A stretch of 64,000 nt of DNA, taken from NCBI RefSeq assembly GCF_002843605.1, contig NZ_CP025263.1:4493501-4557500 (forward strand), read 5' to 3'. Positions within the stretch are counted from its first letter, which is position 1, and each line of letters opens with the position of its first letter. Shown here piece after piece: positions 8,549 through 17,318 of the stretch. Position numbers and translations under genes: made by a program. The notes beneath the pieces are model-generated. The model ran no database searches. It saw only the letters and a list, made by a program, of their open reading frames with translations, and was not told where the DNA came from. The stretch is from Pseudomonas sp. S09G 359. Lineage in GTDB: Bacteria > Pseudomonadota > Gammaproteobacteria > Pseudomonadales > Pseudomonadaceae.

Positions 8549-10386
8549 GCATACGCTCCCAAGGTTATGCTGGTAATGCCCTGCTGCATGTTCAGCAACT
8601 GGGCCGTATCGTGGTGGCAGAGAACTTCACTGCCGTTGTCGAGGGTGCGGCGGTTCGGCGCGGTGCGGTTGCACAGGCCGTCGACCCGCACCGGGCAGCG
8701 GTTGAGGAACGTACACAGTTCCGGCACGTTGGCCCGCGCGCCAATGGGCGGCAGCTCGCCGCAGGTGGCGCCGCAGTTTTCCAGCCAGCCCTGGCGCAGT
8801 TCGGGCACCGAGTGGATCAACAAGTCGGTGTAGGGGTGGAACGGCGCTTCGGCAAACGACTGCCGGCTGCCGGCCTGCACCTTATGACCGCTGTACATCA
8901 CCACGATGTCATCGCACAACGCACGCACGGTGGAGATGTCGTGGCTGATAAACAGGTAGGACACGCCCAGTTGCTGGCGCAGGTCGCGCAGCAGCTCGAG
9001 GATCGCCGCACCGACCACGGTGTCGAGGGCCGAGGTGACTTCATCGCACAGAATCAGATCGGGCTTGGCCGCCAACGCCCGGGCCAGGTTGACCCGCTGT
9101 TTCTGCCCGCCAGACAGCTCATTCGGGCGCCGTTCGGCGAGGTTGCGTGGCAGGCGCACGAGGTCGAGCAATTCGCCGATACGCGCCTGCAACGCCTGGC
9201 CCTTGAGGCCGAAATACATCTTCAGCGGGCGGCTGATGATAGTTGCCACACTGTGCATCGGGTTGAGCGCGGTGTCGGCGTTCTGGAACACCATCTGGAT
9301 CCGCCGAAATTGCTCCGGCGTGCGCTCGGACAGGCTGCCGCCAAGGGGTTGCCCATCAAAGGTCAAGCCCCCGAGGGCCGGCGTGAGCAGCCCCGCGACC
9401 ACCCGCGCCAGGGTGGATTTGCCTGAACCGGACTCGCCGATCACACCGATGGCCTGGCCACGGCGCACGGTGAGGTCGATGTCTTCGAGCACGCGGATCG
9501 CCGGCATGCCTTGCAGGTTCTTGTTGCCGTAGCCGGCGGTAAGGCCGCTGATGGTCAGCAACGGTACGTCTTCGGCGATACCGCAGGGTGGGCGAATGGT
9601 GGTGTCGGGGCGCGCGGCTGCCAACAGGCTGCGCGTGTATTCATGGGCCGGGGCCTTCAGCAACGGCGCCGTGGCGCTCTGCTCGAGGATCTGCCCGCCA
9701 TTGAGCACCACAATCTGGTCGGCCATCTGCGCCACCACCGCCAGGTCGTGGGACACATACACCGCCGTGGCGCCACGCTCACGCACCACGCGCTTGAAGG
9801 CTCGCAGCACGTCAATCTGGGTGGTCACGTCCAGTGCCGTGGTCGGTTCGTCGAGTACCACCAGCAACGGGTCGCTGATCAGCGCCATCGCCGCCATCAC
9901 CCGTTGCAACTGCCCACCGGACACCTGGTGCGGGTAGCGTTGGCCAATGCGCTCGGGGTCGGGCAAGGCCAGGTCGCGGAACAGGCCGATGGCCTTGGCC
10001 TGCAGGTCGGCGCGGGTGCCCAGGCCGTGGATCAACGCGCCTTCCACCACTTGGTCGATGAGCTTCTTGGCCGGGTTAAACGCGGCTGCCGCGCTCTGCG
10101 CGATATAGGACACGCGATTGCCGCGCAGGCCTTGCAGCTGGCGTTCGCTCAAGGCCAGCATGTCATGCTCGCCCACCTGCACCACCCCGCCGGATAACCG
10201 GCAGCCACGCCGCGCATAGCCGAGCAACGCCAGGGCGATGGTGGTCTTGCCCGAACCGGACTCACCAATCAGCGCCAACACCTGGCCTTTCTCCAGGGCA
10301 AAGCTCACACCTTTGACGATTTCCACCTCGCCGCGCTCGCCACAGGCGACCACGCGCAAGTCTTCGACACGAATCAATTCGGTCAT
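8545..10386 (-). CDS. peptide-type ABC transporter, fused double ATPase
   Basis: Cytoplasmic energising subunit of 613 residues with two complete ABC domains (DppD-DppF fusion, like GsiA/DdpDF). Domain 1: GESGSGKTTIALALLG near residue 40, signature VSGGQLQRVMAAMAL, Walker B VVLDEPTTALD. Domain 2: GESGSGKSTLARVVAG near residue 315, signature LSGGQKQRVNLARAL and Walker B ILCDEVTSALD. A C-terminal oligopeptide-transporter extension with CTFLNRCPV follows. The ATG at 10386 is used because it follows the permease stop by one base (TGAAATG); a longer in-frame start at 10434 would overlap the permease by 47 bases and adds a non-family leader. Confidence 0.87.
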   Translation of the reverse strand: MTELIRVEDLRVVACGERGEVEIVKGVSFALEKGQVLALIGESGSGKTTIALALLGYARRGCRLSGGVVQVGEHDMLALSERQLQGLRGNRVSYIAQSAAAAFNPAKKLIDQVVEGALIHGLGTRADLQAKAIGLFRDLALPDPERIGQRYPHQVSGGQLQRVMAAMALISDPLLVVLDEPTTALDVTTQIDVLRAFKRVVRERGATAVYVSHDLAVVAQMADQIVVLNGGQILEQSATAPLLKAPAHEYTRSLLAAARPDTTIRPPCGIAEDVPLLTISGLTAGYGNKNLQGMPAIRVLEDIDLTVRRGQAIGVIGESGSGKSTLARVVAGLLTPALGGLTFDGQPLGGSLSERTPEQFRRIQMVFQNADTALNPMHSVATIISRPLKMYFGLKGQALQARIGELLDLVRLPRNLAERRPNELSGGQKQRVNLARALAAKPDLILCDEVTSALDTVVGAAILELLRDLRQQLGVSYLFISHDISTVRALCDDIVVMYSGHKVQAGSRQSFAEAPFHPYTDLLIHSVPELRQGWLENCGATCGELPPIGARANVPELCTFLNRCPVRVDGLCNRTAPNRRTLDNGSEVLCHHDTAQLLNMQQGITSITLGAYA

Positions 10387-10387
10387 T

Positions 10388-11263
10388 TCAATGGCCCCCG
10401 GTGCGTCGACTGCGTCGGGATGACAGCCGGTCAATAAACAGATTCACGCCAATGGTCAGGGTGCCGATGGCCAGCGCCGGCAGCACGATGGCCGGTGCGC
10501 CCTGGCCAAGGCCGCCGATATTTTCCCGCACCAGCGAGCCGAGGTCGGCATCCGGCGGCTGTACGCCGAGGCCGAGGAAGCTCATGCCGCTGAGCAGCAA
10601 CACGATAAAACCAAAGCGCAAGCCCAGGTCGGTCAGCACCGGGTTGAGCATGTTCGGCAGGATCTCCACACAGGCGATATACAGCCGACGCTCGCCACGG
10701 GTGCGGGCCACCTGCACGTATTCGAGGGCTTCGATATTCACCGCCATGCTGCGCGCGATGCGAAACGCGCCGGGGCTGAAGCTGAGCACGGCGGTGCAAA
10801 TCAGCAGCGTCACCGAGGAGCCAAACGCCGAAACCATGATCAGCGCGAGCATTTTGCTCGGGATCGAAATAAATGCGTCCATCAGGCGGCTGATGATTTC
10901 GTCCAGCCACTTGGGCGAGACCACCGAGAGCAACGCGCACCCGGTGCCCAGGCCGCTGGCCAGGATCGCCGCCACCAGCGCCAGGCCGACCGTAAAGCGC
11001 GCGCCCACCAGGACCCGGCTGAGCATGTCACGGCCCAGGTAATCGGTGCCGAACGGGTACGTGGCGCTGATGTTGTCGAAGATGTTGTCGGACACCACTT
11101 CGCCCACCGGGTGCGGCGCCAGCCACGGGCCGAACAGCGCCACCAGCAACCAGGCCACACACACCACGGCGCCCAGCAGCCCGAGCCAGGACGGCGCGCT
11201 GGAGACTTTGCCCGCCGACAGGTCGGGGGCTACGGGCTTGGACTTGAGCATGAGATTGTTCAT
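10388..11263 (-). CDS. peptide-type ABC transporter permease (DppC-like)
   Basis: Inner-membrane permease of 291 residues with the N-terminal helix and HPVGEVVSDNIF... FGTDYLGRDMLSRVLVGAR segment of DppC/OppC proteins, then about five more helices and the EAA-type loop around EYVQVARTRGERRLYIACVEILPN. SFLGLGVQPPDADLGSLV marks the C-terminal part. It starts four bases inside the end of the DppB-like gene and is immediately followed by the fused ATPase. Confidence 0.87.
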   Translation of the reverse strand: MNNLMLKSKPVAPDLSAGKVSSAPSWLGLLGAVVCVAWLLVALFGPWLAPHPVGEVVSDNIFDNISATYPFGTDYLGRDMLSRVLVGARFTVGLALVAAILASGLGTGCALLSVVSPKWLDEIISRLMDAFISIPSKMLALIMVSAFGSSVTLLICTAVLSFSPGAFRIARSMAVNIEALEYVQVARTRGERRLYIACVEILPNMLNPVLTDLGLRFGFIVLLLSGMSFLGLGVQPPDADLGSLVRENIGGLGQGAPAIVLPALAIGTLTIGVNLFIDRLSSRRSRRTGGH

Positions 11264-12216
11264 TGGTTTCTCAGCCTCGGGTTAGACAGGATCGCGCACA
11301 GGTCGGCGAGCAGCACCAGGCCCAGGTAAGCCGCGCAGAACAGCATGGTGCAGGCCTGCACCAGCGCCATGTCACGGTTGGTCACCGCATCGACCATCAA
11401 GCTGGCAATGCCGGGGTAGTTGAAGATCGTCTCGACGATCACCACCCCGCCGAGCAAGTACGACAGGCTCAGGGCGATAGCATTGGCAATCGGCCCGATG
11501 GCATTGGGCAACGCGTGTTGCAGCACGATCCGCACCGGGCCCACGCCCTTGAGCCGGGCCATTTCCACGTAGGCGCTGTCGAGTTGGTCGATCACGGCGG
11601 CGCGGGTCATGCGCGCCATTTGCGCGACGATCACACAGCACAGGGTCATCACCGGCAACGCGTAGGTGCGCATGAATTGCCACGGTGAGCTGATATCACT
11701 GGCGTAAGACAGCGCCGACAACCAACCGAGGTTGACGGCAAAAATCAGCACTGCCAGGGTCGCCACCAGAAATTCCGGCACCGCGACCATCGCCAGGGTG
11801 CAAAAGCTCAGGAAACTGTCGATGCGCCCGCCCCGGCCCATTGCCGAGCCGATGCCCAGCACCAGCGCCACCGGCACCGAGACCAGCGCCGTGGTGGCCG
11901 CCAGCATCAAGGTGTTGGGCACGCGCCCGGCCATCAGCTCACCCACCGGCATGGCGTTGGACACCGACACGCCCATGTCGCCGCTGAGCAGGCTCATCAA
12001 CCAGTGCAGGTAACGCAACACACCGGGCTGGTCCAACCCCAGTTTCAGGCGCAGCGCCGCCACCTGTTCCGGGGTGGCGAACTGGCCAAGGGATTGTTGC
12101 GCCGCGTCCCCCGGCAGTACCGCCGTGATCGCAAACACGACCATGGACACGATCAACAAGGTCACGACCCCCGCGCCAAGGCGCCGGCCGATCAACCACA
12201 GTGTATTGCTATTCAT
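11260..12216 (-). CDS. peptide-type ABC transporter permease (DppB-like)
   Basis: Inner-membrane permease of 318 residues. N-terminal helix LGAGVVTLLIVSMVVFAITAVLPGD followed by the DppB periplasmic segment (LRLKLGLDQPGVLRYLHW), then about five helices with the EAA loop EMARLKGVGPVRIVLQHALPN. The ATG at 12216 (MNSNTLWLIGRRLG) is chosen; a longer in-frame opening would run back into the binding-protein gene and shows no family similarity. The gap to that gene is 19 bases. Confidence 0.87.
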   Translation of the reverse strand: MNSNTLWLIGRRLGAGVVTLLIVSMVVFAITAVLPGDAAQQSLGQFATPEQVAALRLKLGLDQPGVLRYLHWLMSLLSGDMGVSVSNAMPVGELMAGRVPNTLMLAATTALVSVPVALVLGIGSAMGRGGRIDSFLSFCTLAMVAVPEFLVATLAVLIFAVNLGWLSALSYASDISSPWQFMRTYALPVMTLCCVIVAQMARMTRAAVIDQLDSAYVEMARLKGVGPVRIVLQHALPNAIGPIANAIALSLSYLLGGVVIVETIFNYPGIASLMVDAVTNRDMALVQACTMLFCAAYLGLVLLADLCAILSNPRLRNQ

Positions 12217-12235
12217 CGCCCTGCCCTCGCTGTGT

Positions 12236-13873
12236 TCACGCGTCCAGCCAGACTTGCTCGGCAAACATGTAGCCCATGAAACCGCCCAGCGGGTTGCTGT
12301 CATAGCCCTTGATACGCTGGTCCACGCCGTCGATGTTGCTGATGAACACCGGGATGCCGATGCCGGCGTGGTCATGCACCAAGGTCTGCATGTCGGCGTA
12401 CATCTTGCCGCGCTTGGCGTCGTCGGTTTCGCCGCGTGCCAGCATCAGCAACTGGTCGAACTGATCGTTCTGCCAGCCGGACTCGTTCCACGGTGCCTTA
12501 GACTGGAAGAACTGCGAGAACATCACGTCCGCATTCGGCCGCGGATTGATGTTGCCGAAGCTCAACGGGTGCTTCATCCAGTGGTTGGACCAGTAGCCGT
12601 CGCTGGGCAGGCGGTTCACGTCCAGCTTGAGCCCGGCCTGTTTCGCCGATTGCTGCAACAGCACGGCAATGTCCACCGAACCGGTCGCGGCAGGCGAGGC
12701 CATCACGGGCATGGTGATGCTTTCCATGCCGGCTTTCTTGAGCAGGAACTTGGCCTTTTCCGGGTCGTAGACCGTCTGCGGCAGGTCGGTGTTGAAGTAA
12801 CGCGAGCCAGGCGCAATCGGATGGTCGTTACCGACCACCGCAAACCCACGGAACACTGCGGACTTGACCTGCTCACGGTCCAGCAGCAGCTTCATGGCCT
12901 GGGTAAATTCCGGGCTTTTACCGGGCATCTGGTCCTGGCGGATGATCAAGTCAGTGTAGTTGCCCGACGGCGCATCGACGACGCGGTGCTTGGCACTGGC
13001 CTTGATACGCGTGGTGGAACGCGGGTTGACCTCGTTGATCATGTGCACGTCGCCGGACAGCAACGCGTTGACCCGCGATGGCTCGTCGCCGATGGCAATG
13101 AACTCGATCTCGTCGAGGTACGGCAGGCCCGGCTTCCAGTAGTTCTTGTTGCGCACGGCAATCGAGCGCACGCCAGGCTTGAACTCGCCAACGGTGAACG
13201 GCCCGGTGCCGACGCCTTGATTGAAGTCGGTGGTGCCCTCGGGAACGATCAACAGGTGCGACACGGCGAGGATCGACGGCAATTCGGCGTTGGGCGCGCT
13301 GAGGCGGATTTGTACTTCGTTCGGCCCGCTGGCCTTGATCTCGCTGAACTGCTCCATCAGCGGCATGACCTTGGAACCGGTGAGCGGGTCTTTGTGGCGG
13401 CTCAGGGAGAACACCACGTCGGCGGCGGTGAGGCTCTTGCCGTTGTGGAAGGTCACGTCCTTGCGCAGGGTGATGGTCCACAGGGTGGCGTCCGTGTTGT
13501 CGATACGCTCGGCCAGTTCCAGTTGCGGCACCAGGTGCTTATCGAAGCGGGTCAAGCCGTTGTAGAACATGAAGTGGCGCACGTAGTCGGTGGATAGCGC
13601 GCCCTTGGCCGGGTCGAGGGTGTCGGCGGTGGAACTGGACATGCCAGCCACGCGGATCTTGCCGCCCGGTTTGCCTTTGCCGTCAGTCGCAGCCTCATCG
13701 GCGAACAACTTGCCGGCGGCGCCGAACAGGCTGCCCGCCCCGGCAGCCGCGACACCGGCCACGCCGAGCATCTGCAGGGCGTTGCGGCGCGACATGCCAC
13801 GGTTGAGGCCTTCGAAGATGCGCAGGCTGTCTTGGCCGGAGATGAAGTCCGGGGTGTTTTTGTTGTCAGTCAT
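12236..13873 (-). CDS. ABC transporter substrate-binding protein, peptide/opine type (SBP family 5), Tat-exported
   Basis: Periplasmic binding protein of 545 residues, length typical of DppA/OppA. It carries a twin-arginine signal (GMSRRNALQMLGVAGVAAAGAG) around residues 31-55, preceded by a 30-residue cytosolic lead, so it is probably exported folded by Tat. The SBP_5 core includes LDPAKGALSTDYVRHFMFYNGL, ITLRKDVTFHNGKSLTAADVVFS and the C-terminal DGVDQRIKGYDSNPLGGFMGY. The ATG at 13873 is chosen; upstream in-frame sequence to 14071 overlaps the oxidase gene. It is the first transporter gene of the operon and defines its substrate. Confidence 0.87.
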   Translation of the reverse strand: MTDNKNTPDFISGQDSLRIFEGLNRGMSRRNALQMLGVAGVAAAGAGSLFGAAGKLFADEAATDGKGKPGGKIRVAGMSSSTADTLDPAKGALSTDYVRHFMFYNGLTRFDKHLVPQLELAERIDNTDATLWTITLRKDVTFHNGKSLTAADVVFSLSRHKDPLTGSKVMPLMEQFSEIKASGPNEVQIRLSAPNAELPSILAVSHLLIVPEGTTDFNQGVGTGPFTVGEFKPGVRSIAVRNKNYWKPGLPYLDEIEFIAIGDEPSRVNALLSGDVHMINEVNPRSTTRIKASAKHRVVDAPSGNYTDLIIRQDQMPGKSPEFTQAMKLLLDREQVKSAVFRGFAVVGNDHPIAPGSRYFNTDLPQTVYDPEKAKFLLKKAGMESITMPVMASPAATGSVDIAVLLQQSAKQAGLKLDVNRLPSDGYWSNHWMKHPLSFGNINPRPNADVMFSQFFQSKAPWNESGWQNDQFDQLLMLARGETDDAKRGKMYADMQTLVHDHAGIGIPVFISNIDGVDQRIKGYDSNPLGGFMGYMFAEQVWLDA

Positions 13874-13968
13874 AGCAAGGCTACCTGTCGATAATCGGAA
13901 GAATCGAGTGCTCACGGATGTCCGGAGCGTCCTGGAAACACAAACGACGGTGACGCAACAACGGCAAC

Positions 13969-15243
13969 TCAGTGCAAATAGTCTTGGAAGCGGTACCAGG
14001 CGCCCACGAACGGCAGGAACCAGGGTTTGCCGAAATGCCCGGGGATCGCCGGCCACTCGAGTTCGCGCCACGGGTTGGCCGCCGTGTTGCCGGCCATCAC
14101 CTCGGCCATCACCTGGCCCATGTGCACCGACATCTGCACACCATGGCCGCTGTAGCCCATGGAGTGGAACACCCCGCCATGCTGGCCGGCGCGGGGCAGG
14201 CGGTCGGACGTCATGTCCACCAGGCCGCCCCAGCAGTAGTCGATCTTCACGTGCGCCAACTGCGGGAACATATTGAGCATGGCGGCCTGCAACACCTTGC
14301 CGCTCTTGGCGTCGGAAACGCTGTCAGACATGGCGAACCGCGCACGCCCGCCAAACAGCAGGCGGTTGTCCGGGGTCAGGCGAAAATAGTTGCCGATCAT
14401 GCGGCTGGTCACATAAGCCCGATGCTTGGGCAGCAACTGATCGATCAGCGTTTGGGGCAAGACTTCGGTGGCGATCACAAAGCTGCCCACCGGCACGATC
14501 CGCCGGCGGTACCAGCCCAGGTCGCCATGCTGGCAAGCGCCGGTGGCCAGCAACACTTGCCCGGCGTGCAGCGAACCCTTGGCGGTGTTGACCTGGTAAC
14601 CCCCGGCTTGGGCCTTCCAGTCCTTGACCGGGGTATGCTCATAAATCATCGCGCCGCGCCGCGCCGCCGCTTCGGCCAAACCCACACCGAAGCGACCCAC
14701 GTGCATCTGCACGCCGTTGCGTTGCAGCAAGCCGCCATGGAACTGCGCCGACTTCACTTCCGCTCGGGCCTGCACGGCGCTGAGCAGTTCGACATCGGCA
14801 TCCACCTCCTTGCGGATCAGCTCAAAGGTGCGGGCCAGGCCTTCGTAGTGCAGCGGCTTGGCCGCCAACTTGAGCTTGCCATTGCGCACCAGATCGCAGG
14901 CGATGCCTTCCTGCTCAACCAGCGACACCACCGTCTGCACCGCGCTTTCATAGGCCTGGTAATAGGCACGCGCCTTGGCCGCGCCCAGGCTGGCGTGCAG
15001 CCCGGCATAGTCCTGGGCCACCCCGGTGTTGCACTGCCCACCGTTGCGCCCCGAGGCCTCGCCGATCACCCGCCCGGCGTCCAGCACCACCACGCTGGCG
15101 CCCTTGAGCGCCAACGCCCGCGCCGCCGCCAGGCCGGTGAAACCACCACCGACCACGGCCACATCGACCTGGCTGGGCAGGCCGCCCAGTTGGGCGCCGG
15201 TAAACGCCGGTGCGGTGTCGAGCCAATAGGATTCGCTGCCCAT
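13969..15243 (-). CDS. FAD-dependent amine oxidoreductase (OrdL/PuuB-like)
   Basis: DAO-family flavoprotein of 424 residues. VAVVGGGFTGLAAARALALKG is the FAD-binding start, GEASGRNGGQCNTGVAQDY the conserved OrdL/PuuB loop, and CWGGLVDMTSDRLPRAGQ with MGYSGHGVQMSVHMGQVMAEV the C-terminal flavin contacts. Relatives oxidise gamma-glutamylputrescine or similar amines to aldehydes with peroxide formation. The ATG at 15243 (MGSESYWLDTAPAF) is preferred over the upstream in-frame extension to 15357, which overlaps the HAD gene. It lies 95 bases before the binding-protein gene, so the operon holds two different amine-oxidising flavoproteins. Confidence 0.83.
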   Translation of the reverse strand: MGSESYWLDTAPAFTGAQLGGLPSQVDVAVVGGGFTGLAAARALALKGASVVVLDAGRVIGEASGRNGGQCNTGVAQDYAGLHASLGAAKARAYYQAYESAVQTVVSLVEQEGIACDLVRNGKLKLAAKPLHYEGLARTFELIRKEVDADVELLSAVQARAEVKSAQFHGGLLQRNGVQMHVGRFGVGLAEAAARRGAMIYEHTPVKDWKAQAGGYQVNTAKGSLHAGQVLLATGACQHGDLGWYRRRIVPVGSFVIATEVLPQTLIDQLLPKHRAYVTSRMIGNYFRLTPDNRLLFGGRARFAMSDSVSDAKSGKVLQAAMLNMFPQLAHVKIDYCWGGLVDMTSDRLPRAGQHGGVFHSMGYSGHGVQMSVHMGQVMAEVMAGNTAANPWRELEWPAIPGHFGKPWFLPFVGAWYRFQDYLH

Positions 15244-15262
15244 ATCTTGCCCCTTGTGTGCG

Positions 15263-15931
15263 TTACAGACCGACCAGTGCCGGCAACCCACCGATATCGG
15301 TGATCTGCTGGTAGCCGTAGAACGCGTTGCCTGGCACTTCATGGCCACGGGCAACAAACGCCTTGTTCTTGATCTTCATGTCATGCGCCGGCATCAGGTC
15401 ATAACGGAAGCTGGACGACACATGCAAGATGTCTTCCGGGCCGCAACCGAGGTTGTCGAGCATGAACTCAAAGGCGGCCAGGCGCGGCTTGTAGGCCTGC
15501 GCCTGTTCAGCGGTGAAGACCTTATGGAACGGTGCGCCGAGCTTGTCGACGTTGGACATGATCTGACTGTCGCTGGCATTGGAGAAGATCACCAGGGGAA
15601 TCTTGTCGGCAATCTTCGACAGGCCGGCCGGCACGTCCGCATGCGGGCCCCAGGTCGGCACAGCGTCGTAATACAGCTGGCCTTCCTCGCGATAGTCGAT
15701 ACCCCAGCGCTTGCAGGTACGGGCCAGGGCGGTCTTGAGGATTTCGTCATACGGGCGCCAATCGCCCATGACCTGGTCGAGGCGGTAGGCCGAGAAGTCC
15801 TTGACGAACTGGTCCATCTCTTCGGGCTTGATGCGATCGGCGAAGATCTCGCGGGTCATGGTGCCCATATGGAAGTTGGTCAGCGTACCGTAGCAGTCGA
15901 ACGTAATGAATTTGGGACGAAGAAAGCTCAT
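15263..15931 (-). CDS. HAD-superfamily hydrolase, haloacid dehalogenase type II-like
   Basis: Protein of 222 residues with nucleophile Asp12 in FITFDCYGTLTNF, motif II Ser in LVIFSNASDSQ, a Lys in AQAYKPRLAAFEFML and the late segment HVSSSFRYDLMPAHDMKIKNK. Annotated relatives are called type II (L-2-haloacid) dehalogenases, but the SSFRYDLMPAHD segment differs from the SSNAWDATGA segment of proven dehalogenases, so phosphatase or another hydrolase activity is as likely. The ATG at 15931 is used; further upstream in-frame codons run through a palindromic non-coding stretch. It is the first gene of the minus-strand train. Confidence 0.75.
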   Translation of the reverse strand: MSFLRPKFITFDCYGTLTNFHMGTMTREIFADRIKPEEMDQFVKDFSAYRLDQVMGDWRPYDEILKTALARTCKRWGIDYREEGQLYYDAVPTWGPHADVPAGLSKIADKIPLVIFSNASDSQIMSNVDKLGAPFHKVFTAEQAQAYKPRLAAFEFMLDNLGCGPEDILHVSSSFRYDLMPAHDMKIKNKAFVARGHEVPGNAFYGYQQITDIGGLPALVGL

Positions 15932-16444
15932 GGAGTGCGGTCCTGAAGTTCGTTGAGTGTGACAAGCGTTCACTGCCCTGGCGGCGCGTCGGCCTCGTTG
16001 CAGCACAGGTTCATTACACCACTGTGAAATCAGCATATGCCGTCTAAAACGACCTGTGCTCAATACAAACCACCGTTTTGGTGGCTGGACGCAGCAGAGT
16101 TTGCGGTGCGCGCCAGGCTTGGGCAGGGCCTGTGTTTGTGCGCTTTTAGGGGGCTTTTGGCGGCGGGGAGGCTTAAGGACGGGGGTGGGGGCGGCAGAAA
16201 GTGTGGGAGAGGCGGTGCGACGATTCGGGTCGCACCGCCCTCCCACACTTTAATTGGATTCAAGCATGAAATACCGGTCGGCATTTACTGCCGCCGCCCC
16301 ACAGAAATTAAGTACGACCTGTGGCCCCGCAACCCACAGCCCAAGGAATCTACCGAATATCCACAGCCCCCTTGCCAGCCTTTTATGCAGGTGGGATACA
16401 GGCATCCTCACCGCGCAAAAAACAATGTTCTATGGAGGCTCGCC
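15932..16444. other. divergent intergenic region
   Basis: 513 bases between the HAD gene (minus) and the GNAT gene (plus). It must hold both promoters. Apart from the hairpin at 16199-16251 I see no clear operator or RNA gene. Reading frames spanning it are in-frame extensions of the flanking genes without protein character. Confidence 0.6.
16199..16251. repeat. long hairpin (REP-like inverted repeat)
   Basis: Arms AAGTGTGGGAG-A-GGCGGTGCGA and TCGCACCGCCCTCCCACACTT pair over about 21 bp with one bulged A and a short loop. The outer GTGGGAG is shared with the REP family elsewhere in the window, but the inner part is different. Confidence 0.8.
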
Positions 16445-17296
16445 ATGTCCGCCCTGCCACACCCTGCTTATATCTACCGCCCCATGACCGTGGCCGACCT
16501 CCCGGCTGCCCACGCCTTGTCCGTGCAACTCAAATGGCCTCACCGCCTGGATGACTGGGCCATGCTGCAACGGGTCAGCGACGGTTTCGTGGTAATGGAT
16601 GGCGAGCGGCTGATCGGCAGCGCTTTCACCTGCCCCCAGGGCGACTACGCCACCATCGGCCTGGTGATCGTCAGCGATGAGTACCAGGGCCAGGGCATCG
16701 GCCGCCGCTTGATGGAAAAGGCCCTCGCCGCGTGCGATTCGCGCACGCCGTTGCTGAATGCCACCCTCGCCGGCGCACCGCTGTATGCCAGCCAAGGGTT
16801 CGTAGAATTCGGGCGGGTGCAACAACATCAGGGCCAGGCGCAGGTGCCTGCGCTGCCGGAACTTGCCAGCGGTGAAACCTGCCGTGCACTCACTGCCGAT
16901 GACCACAGCACCCTGCTCGCCCTTGCCAAGGCCGCCAGCGGCCTGGACCGCCGCGAGGTGATGCGTGACCTGCAGGTAGAACATGCCGTGGGCATCGAGC
17001 GCGATGGCCGCCTGCGTGGTTTCGCCCTGCTGCGCCCCTTTGGCCGTGGCCGCTGCATCGGCCCGGTGGTGGCCGAGAATATCAACCAGGCCAAGCACCT
17101 GATCGCGGTGTTACTCGCACAGGTGCCGGATGCCTTTGTCCGTATCGATATCCCCGTGGCCTGCGGTCTCAGCGACTGGCTCGAACAGGCCGGGTTGAAG
17201 AACATCGACACCGTCGCGCAGATGGCCTTGGGCACCCCACCCGAAGCCAGCCAAGGTGTCCACCCGTTTGCATTGATCACCCAAGCGATCAGCTGA
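16445..17296 (+). CDS. GNAT family N-acetyltransferase, two-domain
   Basis: Protein of 283 residues. The N-terminal half is a GNAT fold: YRPMTVADLPAAHALS at the start, then IGLVIVSDEYQGQGIGRRLMEKAL carrying the acetyl-CoA pyrophosphate loop (QGQGIG) and LYASQGFVEFG. The C-terminal half (RALTADDHSTLLALAKAASGLDR... GFALLRPFGRGRCIGPVVAEN) looks like a second, degenerate GNAT-type domain. The ATG at 16445 lies eight bases after GGAGG at 16432-16436. The substrate is unknown. The cupin gene follows after 22 bases, so the two are probably cotranscribed. Confidence 0.8.
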   Translation: MSALPHPAYIYRPMTVADLPAAHALSVQLKWPHRLDDWAMLQRVSDGFVVMDGERLIGSAFTCPQGDYATIGLVIVSDEYQGQGIGRRLMEKALAACDSRTPLLNATLAGAPLYASQGFVEFGRVQQHQGQAQVPALPELASGETCRALTADDHSTLLALAKAASGLDRREVMRDLQVEHAVGIERDGRLRGFALLRPFGRGRCIGPVVAENINQAKHLIAVLLAQVPDAFVRIDIPVACGLSDWLEQAGLKNIDTVAQMALGTPPEASQGVHPFALITQAIS

Positions 17297-17318
17297 CTTT
17301 CGTCCCGGAGCTCTCCCC

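Noticed and set aside
8240-10386. HcnABC-like genes as true hydrogen cyanide synthase
   Set aside because: The three subunits match the wider opine/D-proline/HCN dehydrogenase family, but the operon context (ABC importer, deacylase, semialdehyde dehydrogenase) is catabolic and no hcn-type regulatory context is seen.
15263-15931. Confident call of L-2-haloacid dehalogenase
   Set aside because: The late motif SSFRYDLMPAHD does not match the SSNAWDA-type active-site segment of proven enzymes, so only the superfamily is claimed.
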